Shown here: positions 1 through 7,597 of the stretch, one piece after another
Numbering within the stretch: position 1 is the first letter of the stretch
Layout: every line of letters begins with the position of its first letter
Origin: Lentisphaeria bacterium
GTDB lineage: Bacteria; Verrucomicrobiota; Lentisphaeria; Oligosphaerales; Oligosphaeraceae
Length of the DNA stretch: 13,994 nt
Reading direction: 5' to 3'
Assembly (NCBI GenBank): GCA_016287975.1
Contig: JAEEXV010000282.1
Location: forward strand, 1-13,994
Made by a program: the position numbers and the translations under genes
Notes under the pieces: model-generated
What the model was told of the DNA's origin: nothing
What the model saw: the letters and a program-made list of their open reading frames with translations, nothing else
Database searches by the model: none

Positions 1-77
1 CCGCCGTGTGCCGGCGGGCTTGCCCGCCGGTTGGCTCCGATGCCCCGCCCCCGCATTCGCCCGCCGTGTGCCGGCGG
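1..77. repeat. GC-rich hairpins downstream of the GH78 gene; possible terminator
   Basis: A 17-nt sequence, CCGCCGTGTGCCGGCGG, occurs twice, at 1-17 and 61-77. Each copy can fold as a 6-bp stem (CCGCCG/CGGCGG) with a 5-nt loop. Overlapping the first copy is a perfect 9-bp inverted repeat, 11-19 against 22-30, around TT. The second copy touches the stop codon of the rhamnosidase gene. The hairpins could end transcription of the cluster, but no T-run follows on the minus strand, so this is not a classical intrinsic terminator. They may instead be REP-like extragenic palindromes. The repeats and pairing are seen directly; the role is inferred. Confidence 0.5.
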
Positions 78-2294
78 TCATTCGCGCCAAGTATAGTCCG
101 CTTTCGCCTTGCGCTGGTGGAGCACACGACCATCGGGAAGGACGATGCGGCATGAAAGCGCGGCGGGCTTGGCGACGGTGAGCCGCACCTGCCCTGCATC
201 CTCGCGCCGCCAGGCGACCTCCACCTCCCCCGCGGGGATGCGCCGCGCCGCCGAGAAGCACTCCAGCCCCATCGGGCAGAAGGGCCGCACCGTCAGCGCC
301 GCGAAGCCAGGGGCATCCTCCTGCGGACGGATGCCGCCCAGATAGGTGAAAGCCCAAGAGAGCACATCGCCGATCATCACGTGGTTGCGCGAATACCGCC
401 CTTCCCAATCCTCCCACAACGTGGTCGCGCCGTGGTTGACCATGTCCACATATCCAGGGAAGGCGGGCTGCATCAGCAGCCGCCAGGCGCTCTCCGCGTA
501 GCCGTTGTCCGCGAGCGCGCGGGGCACGGTGCGCATCCCGAGGGCGCCGCAGTCGGGGCGGTAGCAGTTGTCGCGGACAATGCGATCCAGCAGCGCCGCG
601 CACTGGCTCTGGTCTTCGGCGGGGATGATCCCGAAAAAGAGCGCCAGGCCCAGCGCCGTCATCTCGTCCTTCCCGATGTGCCCGCCGCCGCGATACCATT
701 TCGCCAGCACGGCCTGGCGCGTCTCCTCCGCCCGCGCCGTGTAGATGTCCGTCCGCCCCAGCACCCGCGCAATCTTCGCCATCGTGCGCAGGCCGCCATA
801 ATATTCCATGGAGCCGCACAATTCCGAATCAAGCGCCCGTCGGATGTCTGGATGGAACCAGTCTCCCAGCCCATGCCGCACGAGTCCGCCAGTGGCGATG
901 CTCTCCAGATACTCCATCAGCCGCGACGCCGCCTCCCAGTTCTCCTCCAGCATCGCGCGGTCGCCTTCGTAGAGGTAGCAAAGCCACGGCAGATAGACAA
1001 GAATGTAGTCGCCAGATCCCGCCCCCCAGGTGTAGCCCCAGCCTGGATTCAACGCCATCCCAGGCAGGAGGCCGTTGGGCCACTGCGCCGCGCGCACGCT
1101 TGAAAGCCACCCCCGATGGCACTGCGCCAGATCGAAACAGGTAATCCCGCTCTCCGCCGCCAGCATCGCGTCCCCCAGCCAGCTGTTCTTCTCGCGCTGC
1201 GGGCAGTCCGTCGGCACCCCCACGTAGTTGTTGACGAAACTCCACCAGTTGTTCGCCAGCACCCTCGTCAGCATCGGATCCGACGCCTTCATCCGGGCTT
1301 TCTCCGCAAAGCCAGTGCGAATGGCGCAGCCGACGATCGAAAGCACCTCGGCCTCCCCCGTCACCTCCACGCGCACATACTGGAAACCGTGATAGGTGAA
1401 GCGCGGATGCCACTCCTCCACGCCCTCTCCCTTCAGCACATAGCGATCCGTCTGGAACTCGCCTGACTTCGTGCACCGCGTCAGGTCGTTGCTTCGGTCG
1501 AGGTAGCCCGCCACGTGGTCGTCCACCTTCTCCCCATAGATGAGCTTCACCTGCGCGCCCGCCACGCCCCGCACCCGTATGCGCGCCCATCCTGCGATGT
1601 TCTGCGCCAGCGCATAGACCTTTCCGCCGTCGTGCGTGTCCAGAATCATCTCCGCCGCGAACTCGCGGTGGACGACGCATCCTGGCTGGTGCTGCGCCAC
1701 CAGCCGCCCGCCTGGGCCAGAGACGACCTGCGCCGCCTCCCACCCCGAGGCGTCGAAGCCATTCGTCGACCAGCCTGGGATCTCGCGGCGCGCGTCATAA
1801 GTCTCGCCATTGCGGAGTTCGCTGAAGACCACTGGCCCCGCCTCCTTCAGGCACTGCCAGCTGCCGTCCGAGACCAGCACCGTCTCGCCGTCCACCTCCA
1901 GTTCGAAGAGCAGTTTCGGATAGTCCTTCCAGCGCGCATGCTCGAAGTGCCACGCATTGACCGTGCCGCAGCAGTACCACCCGTTGCCCAGCAGCACGCC
2001 GACCGTGTTCCTGCCCGCCCGAAGCAGCGGCGTGACATCGTAGTCCACATAGTTCACCACGCTTTCGAACTGCGACGGCGACGGCTGCAGCACCTCCGCC
2101 GTCATCGCGCGGCCGTTGAACTCACACTCCATCCAGCCTGGTGCGCAGATGTGCGCCACCGCCTTCCGAAAGCCCCGTTTCACCTGGAAGCACCGCCGCA
2201 AATAGGGCAGTGCACGACTCGGGCTGTTCCATGGCAGATGCGGGACCCCCGTCCCGATCCACTTCGCACGCCATTCGCGATCACTGAAAATCAT
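78..2294 (-). CDS. GH78 alpha-L-rhamnosidase-like glycoside hydrolase
   Basis: This 738-residue protein is predicted to hydrolyse terminal alpha-L-rhamnose by an inverting mechanism. After an RAKWIG opening comes a beta-sandwich N-terminal rhamnosidase domain (about 30-195), a second beta domain (about 205-325), an (alpha/alpha)6 barrel (about 330-650) and a C-terminal beta domain (about 655-738). The barrel has the family motif DCPQRE at 363-368 followed by GD at 374-375, so D363, E368 and D375 match the GH78 catalytic set. E628 in TTLWEDW matches the distal catalytic Glu, and NHVMIGDVLSW follows. No signal peptide is visible, so it is probably cytoplasmic. The frame stays open upstream to a TTG at 2315, but the ATG at 2294 is preferred because GGAGAG lies 6 nt before it. 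It is the last gene of the cluster, 168 nt after the lipoprotein gene. Exact substrate is unknown. Confidence 0.88.
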   Translation of the reverse strand: MIFSDREWRAKWIGTGVPHLPWNSPSRALPYLRRCFQVKRGFRKAVAHICAPGWMECEFNGRAMTAEVLQPSPSQFESVVNYVDYDVTPLLRAGRNTVGVLLGNGWYCCGTVNAWHFEHARWKDYPKLLFELEVDGETVLVSDGSWQCLKEAGPVVFSELRNGETYDARREIPGWSTNGFDASGWEAAQVVSGPGGRLVAQHQPGCVVHREFAAEMILDTHDGGKVYALAQNIAGWARIRVRGVAGAQVKLIYGEKVDDHVAGYLDRSNDLTRCTKSGEFQTDRYVLKGEGVEEWHPRFTYHGFQYVRVEVTGEAEVLSIVGCAIRTGFAEKARMKASDPMLTRVLANNWWSFVNNYVGVPTDCPQREKNSWLGDAMLAAESGITCFDLAQCHRGWLSSVRAAQWPNGLLPGMALNPGWGYTWGAGSGDYILVYLPWLCYLYEGDRAMLEENWEAASRLMEYLESIATGGLVRHGLGDWFHPDIRRALDSELCGSMEYYGGLRTMAKIARVLGRTDIYTARAEETRQAVLAKWYRGGGHIGKDEMTALGLALFFGIIPAEDQSQCAALLDRIVRDNCYRPDCGALGMRTVPRALADNGYAESAWRLLMQPAFPGYVDMVNHGATTLWEDWEGRYSRNHVMIGDVLSWAFTYLGGIRPQEDAPGFAALTVRPFCPMGLECFSAARRIPAGEVEVAWRREDAGQVRLTVAKPAALSCRIVLPDGRVLHQRKAKADYTWRE

Positions 2295-2300
2295 GCCGTT

Positions 2301-2306
2301 CTCTCC
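2301..2306 (-). promoter_or_regulatory. Ribosome binding site that fixes the GH78 start
   Basis: On the minus strand GGAGAG lies 6 nt before the ATG at 2294. The in-frame TTG at 2315 lies upstream of this site and has no comparable site of its own. The lipoprotein gene of the same cluster has a near-identical arrangement. Confidence 0.6.
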
Positions 2307-2317
2307 ATTTTGCAATC

Positions 2318-2343
2318 CACAGATTGCGCAGATTGCACAGATC
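2318..2343. repeat. 9-nt-period array, CAGATTGCG type (left arm)
   Basis: CAGATTGCG (2320-2328), CAGATTGCA (2329-2337) and a partial CAGAT (2338-2342) form a direct array with a 9-nt period. It faces a similar array in inverted orientation at 2422-2450. The array lies just upstream of the GH78 ribosome binding site. Confidence 0.6.
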
Positions 2344-2346
2344 TAT

Positions 2347-2406
2347 GAAACGGCCATGGAAACGGCCACGGAAACGGCCACGGAAACGGCCACGGAAACG
2401 GCCACG
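2347..2406. repeat. Five tandem 12-nt repeats, GAAACGGCCACG
   Basis: Five contiguous 12-nt units start at 2347, 2359, 2371, 2383 and 2395. Four are identical (GAAACGGCCACG) and the first has one change (GAAACGGCCATG). The array sits between the two inverted 9-nt arrays in the spacer between the lipoprotein and GH78 genes. Perfect tandem repetition suggests recent slippage, so copy number may vary between strains. GAAACG resembles a LacI-type half-site, but the units are direct rather than inverted. Confidence 0.85.
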
Positions 2407-2421
2407 CCCCCCCTCAGCCCG

Positions 2422-2450
2422 AAAATCTGTGAAATCTGTGAAATCTGCGG
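2422..2450. repeat. 9-nt-period array, AAATCTGTG type (right arm)
   Basis: AAATCTGTG at 2423-2431 and 2432-2440, then AAATCTGCG at 2441-2449, make a 9-nt-period array. Its core AATCTG is the reverse complement of the CAGATT core at 2318-2343, so the two arrays form an imperfect inverted repeat enclosing the 12-nt tandem repeats. It begins 12 nt after the lipoprotein stop codon and could fold in the transcript. Confidence 0.6.
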
Positions 2451-2462
2451 TTCAGGGACACG

Positions 2463-5400
2463 CTATTCCAGCACGAGTTCGGCGCCGTCGAGGGTCAGGT
2501 AGCGCTGGGCGGGCACGAAACTGTAGTGCTGGTGGTCGCCGCCGAACACGCGGTTGCGCCCGAAATTGAAGCGGATGGGGGACTTGCCGAGGGTCTCCAG
2601 GGGCAGCGCCACCTCCATGACCATGTTCCGCCCCTGGATGCGGATCTGGCTGGACGGCAGCGGCAGGCCGCCGTTTGCCTTGCCCGCGCCCTCCCCCGCC
2701 TTCCACTGCGCGAAGTGCATCCCCGCCGCGGAAAGGATGTACTGCACGTACTTCTCGCCCTGCCCCGCCCCGCGGAAATAGCATTCGAGGCCGTCGTTGT
2801 GCCACGGCTTGGACTGCTTGTCGGCGGTGAAGCCGTCTGGCTTCGGCTCCTCGAACTCCGCCGCGACATAGAGCATCCTGCCGTCATGCAGCAGCCGCAC
2901 GCGGGTCTTCGGCGGCTTCACGACAGGGTTGCCCAGCAGCGTGAACGACTCCAGCGACGACGACGCCTTCCAGTCGGCCTCGTCCAGCACGCCGTCGATC
3001 TTCATCGCCCCCGCCGCGCGCGGCACGCGGATGCGCTTCACCTCGGCCTTTGCCGCGCCCTTCACGTAGAAGGGTTCCGCCGCCTTCGCGCCCGCAGGCA
3101 GTTCGTCGCGCGAATCGAGCACGATCAGTTCGATGCGGCGGTCAGGCGTCGAGAACTGCCAGAAGAGCGTCAGGAGCAGTCTCCCGCCCCAGCCGTCGGG
3201 CGCGCCCAGCGACTTCAGATCCAGCCACAGCTCCTCCTCGGGCTCGCCAGAGGCGCCGAAGTTCGAGATGACCGCCATCCGCTGCGGCACGCACGCCGCC
3301 CCCCACGTCGGCGCCCTGTCCGTGCGCGCGGGGCGCACATTGCCGAAGGAGGCGAAGGTGCGCTGGCTCCATTTGCCGTCCGCCCCCGCGAAGTCCAGCA
3401 TCAGCCCCAGCGCGGCGTTCGGGTTGTCGTACTTGACGCCAAGCCCCTTCACCCCCGCACGCGGCCCGAATCGCTGGAACCACCAGAGGTTGCCGCGCAG
3501 ACGCACCTTCACAAAGCGCCTGCACTGCAGCTCCAGCCCCGCCCCGAAGGTGTTCCACGGCGTCGCGTAGTTCGGCGCCGTCGCCACCGCCATCGTCGCC
3601 GTGCGCGCGCTCGCCGTCGCCTCGCCGCACTCGTCCGTCGTCAGCACATGCTTCGCGAAGACCACGAGCCCGTCGGACAAGACCACTGGATCCTCCGTCT
3701 TCACCGAGGCGCTTCGGCTCTTCGGCGGCGGCAACTTCACCAGTCTCGCCAAGGCGGGCGCCCCCGCCGACAACGTGAACTTCGCCTCCGCCAGCACCGC
3801 GCCGTCCTCCCCGTACGCCCGCGCCACGTATGCGCCGCCAGTCACATCCGACGGAATCTTCGCCGACGCCTCGCAGCCCGCCGCGCTCCACACGGCGTCC
3901 CCCTGCTGCTCGACCTGCATCGTGACCCCCGCCTGCGACGGCGCGAAGGCGAGTTTCAACTCGCCGCATGGACGCCCCGCCTGCACCTTCAGGCTGCCAG
4001 ACCGCTGCGCTCCCGCAATCGGCGCGAAGCGGAACTCGACCTGGCTCTCCCCCCGCGGCACCGCCGCCACCGCCAGCCGCGCCCCCGCCGCAAAGACCGT
4101 CCGCGCGGGAACCGCCTTGCCGTCCACGCTTGCCCCCGCGAGCCTCCGCCCCGTCGGCACCAGCATCGCGACTTCGGCCTCCTTGCGAGTGGAGGAGACC
4201 CTCAGCGCCTCGCCCGCCCCCGCCGTCTTCACGCCCAGCGTCTCAGGCAGGAGCAACTGCATCCGCATCCCGTCCACGCTGTAGACCACTGCGGGGGACT
4301 GCGTGCAGAGCACCAGTTTCATCTGCTCTGGCGCCAGCTCTATCTCCTGCTCCACGCGCGCCGACCACGGCCGCGCGCCCAGATAGCGGTGCGCGACGAT
4401 GAAGTCGCTCGCCCAGCCGCATTCGCGGTAGTCCTTTTCCTGCGCCGATTCCGTTCGCAGGCCCTTGTGCGCGGCGTAGGGACGCAGCGTCAACTCCCAC
4501 ACGTGCACGGGGGCGTCCTTCCGCGCCACGCCCAGCGGCGCCAGATCCGCCGAGACCTTGCGCTTCGCGGCGGCCTTGCCGTGGTTCTTCACGTAGAGCC
4601 ACCCCGTCTCCGCACCCAGTTTCAGCGCCATCAGTTCCCACTCCTCCGACGGCTCGAAGCGCCAGTTCGGCGACACCTTCGCCTCCACCAGCCGCGCCCA
4701 GCGGCTCTGGTACTGCGCCCCCATCAGCGCCACCAGCGTGCGCGCATCGTGCGGCATCGCCGTCAGGTTCAGCCCCGTGCCCACCGCATACTGCTGGAAG
4801 GCCGAATCCACCTGCGGCAGCCAGTAGATGTAGAGCGGCATGAACGACGGATCGGGACGCTGCCACAGCTTGTATTTGTACATCCACGTCGCGCCGTCCC
4901 GCCAGTTCGAGGTCAACGTCCCCCCGAAACTCTCCAGGAAGCCCATGTCGCCCAGCGGATTCTGCGGGTTGTTGAAGTGGACCGCGCGCTCGGGGTCCTT
5001 CTCCTGGATGCGGCGGCGCACCTCCGTGTACAAATCGTCGTAGACGGTCGGTTCGTCCATCTCCATGCGCTGCCAGTCGATGGACGCGGGCGAACCGCCG
5101 CCGTCCAGATACCACACGTCGTTGCAATAGTAGTCAACGAAACGCACCACCGCGTCGATCGCCTGCCGCCGCGATTCGGGGATGCCCATGCGGCGGTAGT
5201 AGTTGATGTTGTAGCCTGGGAAGAAACTCGCCTCCTGGCCGTTCGCGTTCTTTGTGACGAACCACTCAGGGTGCGTCGGGAAGAGGCGGCTCGACTTCGA
5301 CACGCTCCACAGCCAGGTGTACTGAGACAGTTTGACGTTCGGCACCTGCCGATGCAGTTCCTGCGCCTCCGCCCGCAGCTTCTCCGCCGTCGAGGCGCCG

Positions 5401-7379
5401 CCGAAGATGTTGCGCACGATGCCCGACACCCCGAAGTCCCCCCACACGAAGTCGATGTCCCCCAGCGCATAGATGAACCACCCCTCGCGGATCAACTGGC
5501 CGTAGAACCTGGCCGCCGCCAGCCCGTGGTCGCCGAAGAGGTTGTCCCAGCCCTGCCCCGCCTGGAAGCGGTACTGGCCGATCCATTTCGGGCGCTTGAT
5601 CGACGCGCGGAAGGCCTTCGCCTCGGGCAGCGCCAGATATTCGTCGTACATCTTCGGCACGCCGCCCTTTGTGAAGAGCATCACCGACTCCAGCGAGCAG
5701 GAGGTCGCCCCTGGCCCGACCTTGAAGAGCCCGTCCCCAAGGATCCAGCCGTTCGCGGTGAAGCACGTCCGCTTGTCCCCGAAGCCCGAGACCGTCACGA
5801 TCCCCGAGCCGATCTGCGCGTATTTGCCGTTGTGGAAGTAGCGCGTGTGCAGCAGTGTCCGCCCCTTCGAGGGCGCCTCGAACTGCACCACTGGCCCCGT
5901 GTCCGCAGGCAGGTCGAAGGTGATCTCCGAGGCGAACTTGTGCAGCATGTCGTGCCCCGAACCCCACGTCTCGTAAAGCCCGCCCTTGCGCACCTCCTGC
6001 GGCAGCGCCACGCGGCAGGCGCTGAAGAGGAACGCCTCCTCCCCCGCCGCACGCTCGAACGACACCTTGCGGAAGAGCGCCCCCTGAACCACACGGTACG
6101 CCGTCGCAACCCGCATCCCAGGCAGCTTCGCGTTCGTCGTCACGACCTCCAGCGCACCCTCCGACTCGCGGATGGACTGCACCTTGTCCCCGTAGCCGTC
6201 GCACTTCGTGAGTAACTTGTCGCCGCGCCCGCGCAGTTCATAGAGGTTCGCCAGCCGTTCCACCAGCACCTCGCCCCCCTGGCTCACACGGCACGCGACG
6301 CCGTTCGCGCGGTTCACCCACACTTCCACGCCCCCCGACGCAAAACGCGCATACTCCTTTTCGGAAACGGGCGGCATTGAAGGCCCCAGGTCGTAGTTCG
6401 CCTCCGCGAAGGAGGCGACATCCGCGTCCGTCGCCGCGCGTCCCCAGAACGAGACCTCCGCCAGCCGAACAGGGATGTCCGTGCGGCTCCGCCCGAAATG
6501 CAGCCGAATCCACCGCCCCGCCGCCTTCCCCTCGACCACGGAAGCATACTCCGCCTCCGCCGCCGAAAGATCGCTGTTCTTGAAATGCATCGCGGGATGG
6601 AAATTCTTGCCGTCGGTGCTCGCCAGCACCGTGATCTCAGACCAGTTCTGGCCAGGCGCCGCCACCGCGCGCGCCTCCACCTTCTCCACGACCTTCAGCG
6701 CCCCCAGATCGAAGTCGATGACGGGCTCGTCCGCATACTGCCGCCAGAAGGCCTGACCATCCTTTGACGCCTTCCCGTCCGTCAGCGCCGTCCCCGACGC
6801 GTCTCCCGAATCCCGTTTGCTCACGTAGCGGTACGCTGCCACCTTCAGCGGCCCGCTCCCCTGCCGCTTCGGCACGAACTTCAGGTTCGCGACGCCCAGC
6901 CGCTGCCCCTCCTTTCCAAAGGTGCCGTACATCGAGAAGCGCATCTCCGCGACAGTCCCGTAGGTCGCCGTCGTCTGGCGGTTCAACGGCCGCAGCGTCC
7001 GCAGATCCACTGGCATCACCACATGCGTCCACTCCTCCTTGCCGAACTGGAAGACGCAGTCCACCCCAGTGCGCATCCCTGGATAATAGATGACGATGCT
7101 CGCCCCGCCCGCGCGGCGCCCCCAGCTCTCCTGGAAAAAGTCGAACTCAATCGCCTCCACCTGCGACAGGTCGATCGCCGTCGACGGCCTATACGCCAGC
7201 CCCTGGTACTTCCCCGTCACCGTCGCCGTCGCCAGCACTCCCTCCCCGCCCTTCACCGACACCTTCGACACCTTCGGCGGCAGCTTCGCCTGGCCCGCCA
7301 TCCCCGACCACTCCGACAACTCCAGCCCCCACCCGCATGCCGTCAACAATGCCAGCAAGACCATCCAACTACGCTTCAT
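2463..7379 (-). CDS. Large multidomain lipoprotein with melibiase-like barrel, F5/8C-like and CBM9-like modules
   Basis: This 1638-residue protein is probably an outer-membrane-anchored carbohydrate-active protein. It opens MKRSWMVLLALLTAC, a short signal peptide with lipobox LTAC (C15) and Gly at +2. A jelly-roll-like region spans about 45-168. An F5/8C (discoidin-like) module follows at about 179-314, with VIDFDLG and WIRLHFG near its ends. A beta-rich domain covers about 344-594. A region at about 595-974 resembles GH36/clan-D barrels: QYTWLWS, then HPEWFV, then VWYLDGGG, whose D759 is a candidate nucleophile; E816 in FLESFGG is a possible acid/base. Further beta domains lead to a CBM9-like module (about 1450-1638) with KIDGVLDEADWKAS and DGLECYF. 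The start at 7379 is chosen because GGGAGAG lies 8 nt upstream and the signal peptide begins there. The 46-residue upstream extension is repeat DNA. Barrel activity and substrate cannot be assigned by eye. Confidence 0.82.
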   Translation of the reverse strand: MKRSWMVLLALLTACGWGLELSEWSGMAGQAKLPPKVSKVSVKGGEGVLATATVTGKYQGLAYRPSTAIDLSQVEAIEFDFFQESWGRRAGGASIVIYYPGMRTGVDCVFQFGKEEWTHVVMPVDLRTLRPLNRQTTATYGTVAEMRFSMYGTFGKEGQRLGVANLKFVPKRQGSGPLKVAAYRYVSKRDSGDASGTALTDGKASKDGQAFWRQYADEPVIDFDLGALKVVEKVEARAVAAPGQNWSEITVLASTDGKNFHPAMHFKNSDLSAAEAEYASVVEGKAAGRWIRLHFGRSRTDIPVRLAEVSFWGRAATDADVASFAEANYDLGPSMPPVSEKEYARFASGGVEVWVNRANGVACRVSQGGEVLVERLANLYELRGRGDKLLTKCDGYGDKVQSIRESEGALEVVTTNAKLPGMRVATAYRVVQGALFRKVSFERAAGEEAFLFSACRVALPQEVRKGGLYETWGSGHDMLHKFASEITFDLPADTGPVVQFEAPSKGRTLLHTRYFHNGKYAQIGSGIVTVSGFGDKRTCFTANGWILGDGLFKVGPGATSCSLESVMLFTKGGVPKMYDEYLALPEAKAFRASIKRPKWIGQYRFQAGQGWDNLFGDHGLAAARFYGQLIREGWFIYALGDIDFVWGDFGVSGIVRNIFGGASTAEKLRAEAQELHRQVPNVKLSQYTWLWSVSKSSRLFPTHPEWFVTKNANGQEASFFPGYNINYYRRMGIPESRRQAIDAVVRFVDYYCNDVWYLDGGGSPASIDWQRMEMDEPTVYDDLYTEVRRRIQEKDPERAVHFNNPQNPLGDMGFLESFGGTLTSNWRDGATWMYKYKLWQRPDPSFMPLYIYWLPQVDSAFQQYAVGTGLNLTAMPHDARTLVALMGAQYQSRWARLVEAKVSPNWRFEPSEEWELMALKLGAETGWLYVKNHGKAAAKRKVSADLAPLGVARKDAPVHVWELTLRPYAAHKGLRTESAQEKDYRECGWASDFIVAHRYLGARPWSARVEQEIELAPEQMKLVLCTQSPAVVYSVDGMRMQLLLPETLGVKTAGAGEALRVSSTRKEAEVAMLVPTGRRLAGASVDGKAVPARTVFAAGARLAVAAVPRGESQVEFRFAPIAGAQRSGSLKVQAGRPCGELKLAFAPSQAGVTMQVEQQGDAVWSAAGCEASAKIPSDVTGGAYVARAYGEDGAVLAEAKFTLSAGAPALARLVKLPPPKSRSASVKTEDPVVLSDGLVVFAKHVLTTDECGEATASARTATMAVATAPNYATPWNTFGAGLELQCRRFVKVRLRGNLWWFQRFGPRAGVKGLGVKYDNPNAALGLMLDFAGADGKWSQRTFASFGNVRPARTDRAPTWGAACVPQRMAVISNFGASGEPEEELWLDLKSLGAPDGWGGRLLLTLFWQFSTPDRRIELIVLDSRDELPAGAKAAEPFYVKGAAKAEVKRIRVPRAAGAMKIDGVLDEADWKASSSLESFTLLGNPVVKPPKTRVRLLHDGRMLYVAAEFEEPKPDGFTADKQSKPWHNDGLECYFRGAGQGEKYVQYILSAAGMHFAQWKAGEGAGKANGGLPLPSSQIRIQGRNMVMEVALPLETLGKSPIRFNFGRNRVFGGDHQHYSFVPAQRYLTLDGAELVLE

Positions 7380-7387
7380 CGCCCATT

Positions 7388-7394
7388 CTCTCCC
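7388..7394 (-). promoter_or_regulatory. Ribosome binding site that fixes the lipoprotein start
   Basis: GGGAGAG on the minus strand lies 8 nt before the ATG at 7379, which opens the lipoprotein signal peptide. The frame stays open upstream to 7517, but that part is translated spacer repeat. Confidence 0.6.
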
Positions 7395-7435
7395 TGCTTG
7401 TCCCACAAAAAGCACGACCATGCCCCACCCTGTCA

Positions 7436-7516
7436 TATCCCTTTGATCCCTTTGATCCCCTGCATCAGGCCACAGCATATCTCTTTTATCCCTTAGATTC
7501 CCTGCATCAGGCCACA
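7436..7516. repeat. 9-nt-period ATCCCTTTG array inside a 42-nt tandem duplication
   Basis: CCCTGCATCAGGCCACA occurs twice, at 7458-7474 and 7500-7516, exactly 42 nt apart. Between and before the copies are ATCCC-type units with a 9-nt period: ATCCCTTTG twice, then ATCCCCTGC, and later ATCCCTTAG and ATTCCCTGC. Read on the minus strand it keeps the lipoprotein frame open and encodes a false repeated WPDAG peptide. The segment lies in the 218-nt spacer between the pseudopilin and lipoprotein genes. No convincing promoter was found in that spacer. Confidence 0.75.
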
Positions 7517-7560
7517 TCCCCCTTCGTCACTTGTCGCTCCGCAATAGCATCCCCCCTCCT

Positions 7561-7575
7561 GGGGCGAATCGCCCC
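7561..7575. terminator. Short GC hairpin after the pseudopilin gene (weak terminator candidate)
   Basis: GGGGCGAATCGCCCC is a 15-nt near-palindrome with GGGGCGA/TCGCCCC arms, 22 nt past the pseudopilin stop codon. No T-run follows on the minus strand, where the next bases are purine-rich, so it is at best a weak or partial terminator or an RNA-processing stem. Confidence 0.3.
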
Positions 7576-7597
7576 TCGCTCCTGACACTTCTTCCGC

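Noticed and set aside
2347..2406. Tandem GAAACGGCCACG units as a cluster of LacI-type operators
   Set aside because: The units share only the GAAACG half-site and are direct repeats, with no inverted second half as in TGAAACGTTTCA.
2526..6215. Very long plus-strand open frame (1229 codons) antisense to the lipoprotein gene
   Set aside because: Its translation is dominated by Arg, His, Pro and Leu, as expected for an antisense frame of GC-rich coding DNA. No domain or ribosome binding site is seen, and the opposite strand has clear protein motifs across the same span.
7380..7517. 46-residue N-terminal extension of the lipoprotein
   Set aside because: It is translated repeat DNA (repeated WPDAG segments) upstream of a good ribosome binding site and a clean lipoprotein signal peptide at 7379.
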